Shown piece after piece: positions 25,003 through 33,582 of a stretch of 56,533 bases of DNA. How positions within the stretch are numbered: position 1 is the stretch's first letter; each line of letters opens with the position of its first letter. The position numbers were made by a program, and so were the translations under genes. The notes beneath the pieces are model-generated. The model had not been told where the DNA came from. It searched no databases and was given only the letters and a program-made list of their open reading frames with translations. The stretch is from an uncultured Oscillospiraceae bacterium (GTDB taxonomy: Bacteria; Bacillota; Clostridia; Oscillospirales; Acutalibacteraceae), in contig USJL01000011.1 in the NCBI GenBank assembly GCA_900555015.1, positions 1 to 56,533 of the forward strand, written 5' to 3'.

Positions 25003-25745
25003 CTACCGTAAAAAATATATATGATTATATAAATTCCGTTGCTCCGTTTGATACTATGGAGGAGTGGGATAATGCAGGTTTTTTAATAGGCGATTTCAGA
25101 AAATCTGTTAAAAAAGTTGTTTTTACCCTTGATGTAACTAAGGCAGTTGCGGAATATGCTGCGGAAATAGGTGCGGATTTAATTGTATCTCACCATCCGG
25201 TTATTTTTTCAGGCGTTAAAGCTGTTAAAAAAGGCTCTGTTGTCTACACTTGTGTAAATAATGACATTGCCGTTATAAGCGCTCACACAAATTATGATAA
25301 AGCTCAAGGCGGCATTAATGACAGCTTGTGCCAAATTTTAAATTTAAATAATATCAGGCAAATTGACAATAGTTTTTTAAGCGTTGGTGAACTTGAGCAG
25401 GGTATGAGTATTGATGATTTTGCCCAATATGTAAGTGATATCCTTAATGTTTCCGGAATAAGGTTTACCGATACGGAAAAGGACATTAAAACTGTTGCTG
25501 TCGGCGGCGGTGCTTGTGAAGAATACGCCGAGCTTGCACTTGAAAACGCCGATTGCTTTTTAACAGGCGATGCAAAATATCATCAAATGCTTGAATTTGC
25601 CGAAAATGATATGCCTGTTATCAGTGCAGGTCATTTTGAAACGGAATCTTTGCCGTTTAAAATGTTTATGGAAAAAACAAAACAAATTTTTACAGATGTT
25701 GAATTTTATTGGGGCAATCAGGAAAACCCCGTTTTATCTTTGTAA
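24999..25745 (+). CDS. Nif3-like dinuclear metal centre protein (YqfO type)
   Basis: A 248-residue member of the Nif3/GTP cyclohydrolase I type 2 family, a toroidal hexamer. Metal-binding residues are visible in IVSHHPVIF (about residues 64-72), ISAHTNYD (about 91-98) and the late AGHFETESL (about 209-217). It lacks the longer insertion domain of Bacillus YqfO. The biochemical role is uncertain. Its ATG overlaps the trmK stop, and rqcH follows two bases after its own stop. Confidence 0.92.
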   Translation: MTTVKNIYDYINSVAPFDTMEEWDNAGFLIGDFRKSVKKVVFTLDVTKAVAEYAAEIGADLIVSHHPVIFSGVKAVKKGSVVYTCVNNDIAVISAHTNYDKAQGGINDSLCQILNLNNIRQIDNSFLSVGELEQGMSIDDFAQYVSDILNVSGIRFTDTEKDIKTVAVGGGACEEYAELALENADCFLTGDAKYHQMLEFAENDMPVISAGHFETESLPFKMFMEKTKQIFTDVEFYWGNQENPVLSL

Positions 25746-25747
25746 TT

Positions 25748-27427
25748 ATGGCTCTTGACGGAATATTTTTATATCATTTAAAAAATGAAATATCCTCTTT
25801 TGCTCTTGGCTCAAGGGTAGAGAAAATACACCAACCTTCAAAAGAGGAATTGGTGTTTTCTTTGCGTTCGAGAGAAGGTGCAAAAAAGCTTTTGCTTTCT
25901 GCCCAAGCAGACAGCGCAAGAGTGCATTTTATCCAAAATCCGCCCGAAAATCCGGCAAAGCCCCCAATGCTTTGCATGCTGTTTAGAAAACATTTAACCG
26001 GCGGTAAAATTGTAGATATTAAACAAGATTCTTTTGAAAGAATTTTAACTTTCAAAATTGAAAATACAAATGAATTGGGAGATGCCGTAACCCTTTCGCT
26101 TATTATAGAAATAATGGGTAGGTACAGCAATATTATTCTTGTTAATGACAAGGGAATAATTATTGATTCCGTAAAAAGAGTTGATGAGGAAAAATCCCAA
26201 GTACGTGCCGTTTTGCCCGGTTTAAAATACGTTTCCCCACCAAAACAAGATAAATTTAATATTTTGACAGATGATGAAAATATTATTAAATCCCGGCTTG
26301 AAAGCAGTAAAAAATCACCTGCAAAAGCGTTTCAGGATGTTATTATGGGTGTTTCACCCATAGTATGCAGAGAATATGAAAACGGCGTATCTTTTAATGA
26401 GATTAAAAATTTTGTAAAAAATCCTTTGCCTACGGTTGTTATTAACGAAAAGCCTATGGATTTTGCTTTTATGCCAATAACTCAATACGGAAACATTGTT
26501 TCTGTTAAAAATTTTTCATCTTTTTCTCAGTGCCTTGATTATTTCTTTTATGAAAAGGTTAGGTTAGACAGAATACATCAGCGTTCGTCCGAACTTTTTA
26601 AAACTTTGCAAAATCTTCAGGAGCGTGCTGTTCGTAAAGCCGTAAACCGTGAAAAAGAACTTGAAGAATGTAAAGATAAAGAAACTTATCGTATTTTCGG
26701 CGATTTAATTATTTCAAATCAGTATTGCTTGCAAAAAGGCGCTCCGTATTATGATTTGCAAAATTATTATGATGATAACAAAACGGTCAGAATTCCTGCC
26801 GATGTAGCGTTGAATCCAAATCAAAACGCACAAAAATATTATAAAGAATACAGAAAAAAACAGGTTGCCGAAACTAAACTTACCGATTTTATTAATCAGG
26901 CTAAATCAGAGGCACAGTATCTTGAAAGCGTTATTGACAGCCTTACAAGGGCGGAAACAGACAGCGAAATTTCCGCAATTAAATCAGAGCTTGCCCAAAC
27001 AGGATTTTTAAAACGTAAAAGTTTTAAGGGCAAAAACGAAAAAGCCTTAAAACCAATGGAGTATGAAAACGAAGAAGGTTTTAAAATATTCGTTGGCAGA
27101 AACAACGTTATGAATGATAAGCTAACCTTAAAAACAGCTAAAAATTATGATATGTGGTTTCATGTTAAAGATATGCCCGGTTCACATGTTATAGTTCAAA
27201 GCAACGGCAGTGAATTTACCGATAAAGTTATTCGACAGGCGGCGCTTCTTGCGGCTTATAACAGCAAAGCAGGCAGTTCATCAAATGTTCCTGTTGATTA
27301 CACTCTTGTAAAAAATGTGAAAAAGCCTTCCGGTGCAAAACCGGGAATGGTTATTTACGTTGATTATAAAACAGAATTTGTAACGCCTAATGTTCAGGAA
27401 ATTGAAAGGATAAAAAGAATTGTTTAA
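25748..27427 (+). CDS. rqcH: Rqc2/NFACT-family ribosome quality control protein RqcH
   Basis: A 559-residue NFACT protein. The N-terminal NFACT-N domain begins MALDGIFLYHLKNEI, followed by helix-hairpin-helix and long coiled-coil parts (about 280-430), and the C-terminal NFACT-R domain has MWFHVKDMPGSHVIV (about 470-484). In Bacillus RqcH binds obstructed 50S subunits and adds alanine tails to stalled peptides; older annotation calls it a fibronectin-binding protein. A longer frame from 25709 lies within the upstream gene. Its end overlaps the ispD start. Confidence 0.94.
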   Translation: MALDGIFLYHLKNEISSFALGSRVEKIHQPSKEELVFSLRSREGAKKLLLSAQADSARVHFIQNPPENPAKPPMLCMLFRKHLTGGKIVDIKQDSFERILTFKIENTNELGDAVTLSLIIEIMGRYSNIILVNDKGIIIDSVKRVDEEKSQVRAVLPGLKYVSPPKQDKFNILTDDENIIKSRLESSKKSPAKAFQDVIMGVSPIVCREYENGVSFNEIKNFVKNPLPTVVINEKPMDFAFMPITQYGNIVSVKNFSSFSQCLDYFFYEKVRLDRIHQRSSELFKTLQNLQERAVRKAVNREKELEECKDKETYRIFGDLIISNQYCLQKGAPYYDLQNYYDDNKTVRIPADVALNPNQNAQKYYKEYRKKQVAETKLTDFINQAKSEAQYLESVIDSLTRAETDSEISAIKSELAQTGFLKRKSFKGKNEKALKPMEYENEEGFKIFVGRNNVMNDKLTLKTAKNYDMWFHVKDMPGSHVIVQSNGSEFTDKVIRQAALLAAYNSKAGSSSNVPVDYTLVKNVKKPSGAKPGMVIYVDYKTEFVTPNVQEIERIKRIV

Positions 27428-28097
27428 TGTTGCTGTAATTTTAGGCGCCGGAAACGGCACCCGTATGGAAATGAAAAAAAGCAAAATGTTGCTTGAAATC
27501 GGCGGCAAAACCGTTATTGAACGAAGTGTAAATGCTTTTTTGGATTTGCCTGAAATAGATGAAATTATTGTTGTTTGCCGAGAATGTGATGTTGAAGAGT
27601 TTTCTAAACTTATTACAGATGAGCGTGTTACGTTTGTTATCGGCGGAGACACACGCCAGCAAAGCGTAAAAAATGCCGTTGAAAATATTGACGGCTGTGA
27701 TTATTTAATTATTCACGACGGCGCCCGTCCTCTTGTAACACAGCAAGTTATTTTGCAAACACTGGATGAGGCTGTGCTTTCAGGTGCCGCCGCAACCGGC
27801 GTTCGTGTTAAAGACACAATAAAGGTGGTAGATGATGATTTGCTGATTACGGATACTCCAAACAGAAATACCCTTGTTTCAATACAAACGCCTCAAATTT
27901 TTAAATTTGATTTATATAAAAAAGCAATGGAAAAGGCAAATTTTGAAAACCGTGATTTTACGGACGATTGTTGCCTTATAGAAAATTTAGGCAAAAAGGT
28001 TTATACCGTTTTAGGCGATTACAATAATATTAAAATTACTACTCAAAGCGATATTTCTTTGGCTGAATCTATTTTAAAAGTAAGGGGAGAGATGTAA
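27420..28097 (+). CDS. ispD: 2-C-methyl-D-erythritol 4-phosphate cytidylyltransferase
   Basis: A 225-residue nucleotidyltransferase of the MEP isoprenoid pathway that transfers CMP from CTP to methylerythritol phosphate. The opening [29 protein letters not shown] contains the CTP-binding glycine-rich loop; [10 protein letters not shown] (about 98-107) and the late DDCCLIE segment are conserved. The start is TTG overlapping the rqcH end by 8 nt. ispF follows after one base, the standard ispD-ispF pairing. Confidence 0.95.
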   Translation: MFNVAVILGAGNGTRMEMKKSKMLLEIGGKTVIERSVNAFLDLPEIDEIIVVCRECDVEEFSKLITDERVTFVIGGDTRQQSVKNAVENIDGCDYLIIHDGARPLVTQQVILQTLDEAVLSGAAATGVRVKDTIKVVDDDLLITDTPNRNTLVSIQTPQIFKFDLYKKAMEKANFENRDFTDDCCLIENLGKKVYTVLGDYNNIKITTQSDISLAESILKVRGEM

Positions 28098-28098
28098 A

Positions 28099-28566
28099 GT
28101 GAGAATTGGACACGGTTATGATGTTCACCGTTTCAGTGAAAATCGTAAATGTATAATCGGCGGCGTTAATATACCTTGCGAATTAGGTCTTTTGGGTCAT
28201 AGTGATGCCGATGTGCTTCTTCACGCAATTAGCGATGCACTTTTGGGTGCCGCCGCTTTAGGTGATATTGGTAAGCTTTTCCCGGATACATCACCTGAAT
28301 TTGAAGGTGCCGACAGTTTGGTGCTTTTGGAAAAAGTTGTAGATGTGCTTTCCGAAAAAGGTTATAAAATAGGTAATATAGATTCAACTGTTATTGCGCA
28401 AATGCCTAAAATGGCTCCGTATATTAATGAAATGCGTGCTAATATTGCTCGCGCATGCAAATGTGATGTTGATTGTGTGTCCGTTAAAGCAACAACTGAA
28501 GAAAAGTTGGGTTTTACAGGTGCAAAACAGGGAATTGCGGCACATGCCGTTTGCATAATTGAATGA
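28099..28566 (+). CDS. ispF: 2-C-methyl-D-erythritol 2,4-cyclodiphosphate synthase
   Basis: A 155-residue homotrimeric zinc enzyme of the MEP pathway. [11 protein letters not shown] (residues 2-12) carries metal ligands; [34 protein letters not shown] (about 33-66) is the family core. The C-terminal [12 protein letters not shown] loop is intact. It starts with GTG; the GGAGAG site is at the end of ispD. It closes the DUF1858-ispF gene row. Confidence 0.97.
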   Translation: MRIGHGYDVHRFSENRKCIIGGVNIPCELGLLGHSDADVLLHAISDALLGAAALGDIGKLFPDTSPEFEGADSLVLLEKVVDVLSEKGYKIGNIDSTVIAQMPKMAPYINEMRANIARACKCDVDCVSVKATTEEKLGFTGAKQGIAAHAVCIIE

Positions 28567-28580
28567 TTTTGTTCATAAAT

Positions 28581-28632
28581 TATAGTCTGTATACATTATA
28601 ATATAGTGTGTACAGACTATATTTTTTATATA
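28581..28632 (+). terminator. terminator after ispF
   Basis: A long hairpin: TATAGTCTGTA at 28581-28591 pairs with TACAGACTATA at 28611-28621, with GTGT/ATAC extending the stem. TTTTTT follows. Confidence 0.85.
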
Positions 28633-28657
28633 TTTTTTTAAATATTTGTTAACACTA

Positions 28658-28685
28658 TTGACAAATGGAAAAAACTTGCTAAAAT
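28658..28685 (+). promoter_or_regulatory. groESL promoter
   Basis: TTGACA (28658-28663) and TAAAAT (28680-28685) are 16 bases apart, directly upstream of the CIRCE element. Confidence 0.8.
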
Positions 28686-28690
28686 AGTAA

Positions 28691-28717
28691 TTAGCACTCG
28701 GGGGTTAAGAGTGCTAA
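28691..28717 (+). promoter_or_regulatory. CIRCE operator (HrcA binding site)
   Basis: TTAGCACTC, nine bases, then GAGTGCTAA: both half-sites match the CIRCE consensus exactly. It sits just after the -10 of the groESL promoter, the place where HrcA repressor blocks transcription at normal temperature. Confidence 0.98.
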
Positions 28718-28753
28718 ATGAGTAAATAATAATTTGATAGAGGTGAAATTCTT

Positions 28754-29026
28754 ATGACTATTAAACCACTTGCAGACAAAGTTTTGCTTAAATCGGTTGA
28801 AGCAGAAGAAACAACAGCATCAGGTCTTTTTATTGCCGCTTCGGCACAGGAAAAGCCTGAATTTATGTTAGTAGAGGCAGTAGGTCCGGGTACAGAAAAA
28901 AATCCTATGACCGTTAGTGCCGGCGACAAAGTAATTATTACAAAATACAGCGGCACCGATGTAAAAATGGACGGTGTTGATTACACTATTGCTTCTGTTA
29001 AAGATATTCTTGCAGTAGTTGAATAA
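28754..29026 (+). CDS. groES: co-chaperonin GroES
   Basis: A 90-residue Hsp10 that caps GroEL. It has IKPLADKVLLKSVEAEETTASGLFI with the mobile loop near residues 17-32, and a C-terminal YTIASVKDILAVVE strand. GAGGTGA precedes the ATG. groEL follows after 18 nt behind its own AGGAGG. The only control visible is CIRCE/HrcA. Confidence 0.97.
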   Translation: MTIKPLADKVLLKSVEAEETTASGLFIAASAQEKPEFMLVEAVGPGTEKNPMTVSAGDKVIITKYSGTDVKMDGVDYTIASVKDILAVVE

Positions 29027-30685
<1,659 letters not shown>

Positions 30686-30697
30686 TATTAATTTTTC

Positions 30698-30724
30698 AAA
30701 GGCTCTTGACTTTAAGAGCCTTTG
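30698..30724 (+). terminator. groESL terminator hairpin
   Basis: CAAAGGCTCTT pairs with AAGAGCCTTTG around a short loop. There is no long T run after it, so termination may be partial. The next promoter's -35 lies inside the hairpin. Confidence 0.55.
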
Positions 30725-30754
30725 ATTATATAATGCAGTTAGTTAATGCTAACT
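30706..30754 (+). promoter_or_regulatory. promoter and operator-like dyad of the HMA gene
   Basis: TTGACT (30706-30711) and TATAAT (30729-30734) are 17 bases apart. The perfect dyad AGTTAG-N6-CTAACT (30737-30754) covers the expected start of transcription, a typical repressor position. It loosely recalls DtxR-family boxes; the regulator is not identified. Confidence 0.6.
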
Positions 30755-30769
30755 ATAGGAGGCTTGATT

Positions 30770-31030
30770 ATGACAAAATATAAAGTTAAGGTAGACGGTA
30801 TGATGTGCTCTATGTGCGAGGCTCATATTAACGATTGCGTTAGAAAAAATTTTAACGTAAGCAAGGTAAATTCATCCCACACAAAGGGTATTTGCGAAAT
30901 TGTTGCAGATGATATTGATGTTGCGGAATTGGAAAAAGCAATTAACTCAACAGGTTATACAGTTAGGGGAATTTCCTCCGAACCGTATGAAAAGAAAAGT
31001 TTTTTGTCAAAATTTCATAAAAAATCTTGA
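30770..31030 (+). CDS. heavy-metal-associated (HMA) domain protein
   Basis: An 86-residue protein with one HMA domain. The metal motif is GMMCSMCEAHI (C14 and C17 in the GMxCxxC pattern), followed by the beta-alpha-beta fold and a lysine-rich tail after residue 70. It is likely a cytosolic copper or other soft-metal carrier. A frame from 30746 is longer, but AGGAGG directs the ATG at 30770. No P-type ATPase is adjacent. It has its own promoter with an operator-like dyad. Confidence 0.85.
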   Translation: MTKYKVKVDGMMCSMCEAHINDCVRKNFNVSKVNSSHTKGICEIVADDIDVAELEKAINSTGYTVRGISSEPYEKKSFLSKFHKKS

Positions 31031-31055
31031 CAAATTTTGTAACTGATATTATTAT
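31027..31055 (+). promoter_or_regulatory. promoter of the T-box/oxidoreductase operon
   Basis: A perfect TTGACA (31027-31032) and TATTAT (31050-31055) are 17 bases apart. The -35 overlaps the stop codon of the HMA gene. Confidence 0.65.
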
Positions 31056-31070
31056 AAATGCATATTTAAA

Positions 31071-31318
31071 CACGTTGACGAGAACAAAAATCGATTTTTA
31101 CCTTTTTTTCAGAGAATTGCCGGTAGGTGCAAGGCATAAAAAGCAAAATCGTAATATCCTCTCCGAGTGGCTGTGCTGAATTTCAGTAGGTGCAGACGGC
31201 GGCAACCGTTATAAAAGCAAGCGAATGTCAGTTCGTTAAGTGCATCGTAAGATGAATAAGAGTGGTACCACGGTATTAATTATCGCCTCTTTGCCTTTTG
31301 GCAAAGGGGCGTTTTTTT
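31071..31318 (+). promoter_or_regulatory. T-box leader upstream of a 2-oxoacid:ferredoxin oxidoreductase operon
   Basis: The distal stem-I loop GCCGGTAGGTGCAAGGC (31119-31135) follows an AGAGA bulge; the T-box core GAGTGGTACCACGG lies at 31260-31273; and a terminator (CGCCTCTTTGCC 31284-31295 with GGCAAAGGGGCG 31300-31311, then seven T) ends it. Stem I pairs CGATTTT (31092-31098) with AAAATCG (31145-31151) and GAGA (31080-31083) with TCTC (31060+100, 31160-31163). In the 3' side of the specifier loop (31152-31159) the usual specifier position is AUC (31156-31158, Ile). The TGGT bulge fits a tRNA with discriminator A, as tRNA-Ile has. Confidence 0.93.
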
Positions 31319-31342
31319 GTATATAAAACAGGAGGAAAGAAT

Positions 31343-31915
31343 ATGAAATATTGTGTTGAAATTCGTTGGCACGGCAGAGGCGGTCAGGGTGCAAAAACAG
31401 CCGCATTGCTTCTTGCCGACGTTGCCTTTAAAACAGGCAGTTATGTTCAGGGTTTTCCTGAATACGGTCCGGAAAGAATGGGCGCACCCATTACAGCTTA
31501 TAACAGAATAAGCAAAAATAAAATCAGGGTTCATTCAAATATTTATCATCCCGATTATGTGGTTGTTGTTGATGAAGGGTTGCTTGATACAGTTGATGTT
31601 ACAGCCGGTTTAAGTGAGAACGGTGCAATTCTTATTAATACTGCAAAAGACAAAAGCGAAATTATGCATCATTTAAACGGCTATAAAGGTAAAGTTTTTA
31701 CTATTGACGCTCGCAAGGTTTCCGTTGCATGTCTTGGCAAGTATTTTCCCAATTCACCAATGCTTGCAGGTATTGTTAAGGTTTCAGGTGTAATGGAATT
31801 TCATGAGTTCCTTTCTGAAATGGAAGCGTCATTTGCACATAAATTTTCTTCAAAGCCTGAAGTTATTGAGGGCAATATGAATGCTCTTAAAATGGCTTAT
31901 GACGAAGTTAAATAG
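31343..31915 (+). CDS. 2-oxoacid:ferredoxin oxidoreductase gamma subunit
   Basis: A 190-residue gamma subunit of the four-subunit pyruvate/2-oxoacid oxidoreductase family. RWHGRGGQGAKTAALLLADVAF (about residues 8-29) is the CoA-binding-domain hallmark, and FPEYGPERMGAPITAYNRIS follows. It pairs with delta, alpha and beta subunits downstream. A longer frame from 31298 begins inside the T-box terminator; AGGAGG selects the ATG at 31343. It is the first gene after the T-box leader. Unlike the other subunits it is followed by a 168-nt gap containing structured RNA. Confidence 0.92.
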   Translation: MKYCVEIRWHGRGGQGAKTAALLLADVAFKTGSYVQGFPEYGPERMGAPITAYNRISKNKIRVHSNIYHPDYVVVVDEGLLDTVDVTAGLSENGAILINTAKDKSEIMHHLNGYKGKVFTIDARKVSVACLGKYFPNSPMLAGIVKVSGVMEFHEFLSEMEASFAHKFSSKPEVIEGNMNALKMAYDEVK

Positions 31916-31918
31916 GAG

Positions 31919-31987
31919 GGATAGTGTGAAAAATCACACTATCCGGATTGTATTGCCCTCAAAATTTGCCGATGGCATAATTTTGAG
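31919..31987 (+). other. two hairpins between gamma and delta subunit genes
   Basis: GGATAGTGTG (31919-31928) pairs perfectly with CACACTATCC (31935-31944). CTCAAAATT (31958-31966) pairs perfectly with AATTTTGAG (31979-31987), with an inner TGCC/GGCA stem. Neither is followed by a T run, so they are not simple terminators. They precede the pseudoknot-like leader element and may be part of the same regulatory RNA or protect mRNA ends. Confidence 0.6.
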
Positions 31988-32039
31988 ATGGCTGAAATCA
32001 CCATTTACGCCTGTTCAGGCAACGCAGGTAATCAGGTGA
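31926..32039 (+). CDS. possible 37-residue leader peptide
   Basis: A GTG codon at 31926 is five bases after AGGAGG (31915-31920) and opens 37 codons to a TGA at 32037. The product would start MKNHTIRIVLPSKFADG and end TPVQATQVIR, with five isoleucines. The frame runs through both hairpins and into the conserved RNA element. It could be a translated leader, or the ribosome binding site could be a remnant of an older delta-subunit start. I do not recognise the peptide. Confidence 0.3.
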   Translation: MKNHTIRIVLPSKFADGIILRWLKSPFTPVQATQVIR

Positions 32040-32080
32040 TTTTTAATAAACTATTTGTTGCCTGAAAGGCTATGGTGATT
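31996..32080 (+). ncRNA. candidate riboswitch-like leader RNA, copy A
   Basis: AATCACC (31996-32002) can pair with GGTGATT (32074-32080), which is also the ribosome binding site of the next gene. Inside, GCCTG (32009-32013) pairs with CAGGT (32025-32029), closing an 11-nt loop that contains GGCAAC (32018-32023); this can pair with GTTGCC (32057-32062), giving an H-type pseudoknot. A second copy stands before the gene at 36442 with conserved GGCAACGCAG, AACTATTTGTTGCCTGAAAGG-type and TATGGTGATTAA blocks. I do not recognise it as a named riboswitch. Confidence 0.6.
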
Positions 32081-32083
32081 AAA

Positions 32084-32386
32084 ATGAAATCAGATGTTAA
32101 TAAGTTAAATCTTGATTGTAAATGGCAGGATTTAACGGAAGGTATGCAAATTTACGGCTCACAAACCTCCGTTGATTTTAATACAGGCGAATGGACTTCC
32201 GTAAAACCTGAACTTCACGAGGATTTGTGCGTTCATTGTCTTATGTGCGTTCCTGTTTGTCCCGACAGTGTAATTCCTGTTGTAGATGGAAAAAGAGGCG
32301 CTTTTGATTATAATCATTGCAAAGGCTGCGGCATTTGTGTTAAAGCGTGCCACACCGGTGCTATTACAATGAAGGGGGTTAAATAA
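32084..32386 (+). CDS. 2-oxoacid:ferredoxin oxidoreductase delta (ferredoxin-like) subunit
   Basis: A 100-residue subunit with two 4Fe-4S clusters: CVHCLMCVPVC (about 50-60) and CKGCGICVKAC (about 79-89). It passes electrons from the TPP centre of the beta subunit to ferredoxin. An ATG at 32072 in frame would lie inside the conserved leader element with poor spacing, so the ATG at 32084 is preferred: GGTGAT is six bases before it. The alpha subunit starts one base after the stop. Its start is the one that the riboswitch-like element would control. Confidence 0.93.
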   Translation: MKSDVNKLNLDCKWQDLTEGMQIYGSQTSVDFNTGEWTSVKPELHEDLCVHCLMCVPVCPDSVIPVVDGKRGAFDYNHCKGCGICVKACHTGAITMKGVK

Positions 32387-32387
32387 T

Positions 32388-33569
32388 ATGGCAAGAAGAG
32401 ATCGTTTAAGCGGTAACGAAGCAGTTGCAGAGGCACTTCGCCAAATTAATCCTGATGTTATGGCGGCTTTTCCAATTACTCCTTCAACCGAAATTCCGCA
32501 GTATTTTTCAAAACTTGTTGCTTCAGGCAAGGTTGATTCTGAATTTATTCCCGTTGAATCCGAACACTCGGCAATGTCTGCCGTTATAGGTGCAGAGGCA
32601 GCCGGTGCACGTTCCGTAACAGCCACATCTTCTGCAGGTATGGCACTTATGTGGGAAGAACTTTATCTTGCGGCTTCAAACAGATTGCCTTGTGTGTTAA
32701 CTCTTGTTAACCGTGCACTTTCCGGCCCTATCAATATTAACTGCGACCATAGTGATTCTATGGGTGCAAGAGATGCCGGATGGATTCAAATTTATGCAGA
32801 AAATAATCAGGAAGTGTATGATAATCTTGTTATGGCATACAGAATTGCAGAGCACAAAAACGTTAAACTTCCGGTTATGATTTGCCAAGACGGTTTTATT
32901 ACTTCTCACGCAGTTGAAAATATTGAACTTCTTGAGGATAAAGATGTAAAAGACTTTGTTGGCGAATATGAGCCTGAAAATTATCTTCTTAATCCTGAAA
33001 TGCCTATGGCAGTAGGTCCTTACAGCGTAACAAATTATTATTTTGAAGCAAAAAGAGCACAGGCAGAGGCACTTAAAAACGCCAAGCAGGTTTCTCTTGA
33101 CGTTGCTAAGGAATATAAAGAAATCAGCGGTAGAGAATACGGACTTTTTGAAGAATACAAAATGGACGACGCTGACTTTGCAGTTGTTATTATCGGTTCT
33201 GCCGCAGGTACAACAAAAGAAGCTGTTGATGAATTAAGAGAACAGGGAATTAAAGCAGGTCTTATTAAAATTCGTTTGTTCCGTCCTTTCCCGGGCAGTG
33301 AAATTGCAAACGCACTTAAAAATTGTAAAGCTGTTGCATTGATGGACAGAACAGAAAGTTATAATGATTGTTGCGGTCCTCTCGGTGCGGAAGTTACATC
33401 GGCATTGTACAGAGAAAAAGCAGATTGCTTAACAGTTAACTATGTGTACGGTTTGGGCGGCAGAGATGTTACTGTTTCCGAAATGAAAGATATTTATGCA
33501 GAACTTGAAAATATTGCACAAAGCGGTAAGGTTGAAAATCCGTATCGCTATATGGGCGTAAGAGAGTAA
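32388..33569 (+). CDS. 2-oxoacid:ferredoxin oxidoreductase alpha subunit
   Basis: A 393-residue PorA-type subunit. SGNEAVAEALRQINPDVMAAFPITPSTEI (about 7-35) and VESEHSAMSAVIGAEAAGARSVTATSSAGMALM (about 56-88) are the family hallmarks, followed by RALSGPININCDHSDSM. It forms the pyrimidine-binding half of the TPP site and the CoA-contacting domain. Family members use pyruvate, 2-oxobutyrate or branched 2-oxoacids; sequence alone does not decide. GGGGGT precedes the ATG. Confidence 0.94.
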   Translation: MARRDRLSGNEAVAEALRQINPDVMAAFPITPSTEIPQYFSKLVASGKVDSEFIPVESEHSAMSAVIGAEAAGARSVTATSSAGMALMWEELYLAASNRLPCVLTLVNRALSGPININCDHSDSMGARDAGWIQIYAENNQEVYDNLVMAYRIAEHKNVKLPVMICQDGFITSHAVENIELLEDKDVKDFVGEYEPENYLLNPEMPMAVGPYSVTNYYFEAKRAQAEALKNAKQVSLDVAKEYKEISGREYGLFEEYKMDDADFAVVIIGSAAGTTKEAVDELREQGIKAGLIKIRLFRPFPGSEIANALKNCKAVALMDRTESYNDCCGPLGAEVTSALYREKADCLTVNYVYGLGGRDVTVSEMKDIYAELENIAQSGKVENPYRYMGVRE

Positions 33570-33582
33570 GGAGGGTTTTTCA

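Noticed and set aside
32072..32083. ATG at 32072 (and its counterpart at 36430) as start of the delta subunit or methyltransferase-like gene
   Set aside because: AAAGG would be only two bases from these ATGs, while the ATGs 12 bases downstream have GGTGAT at a normal distance.
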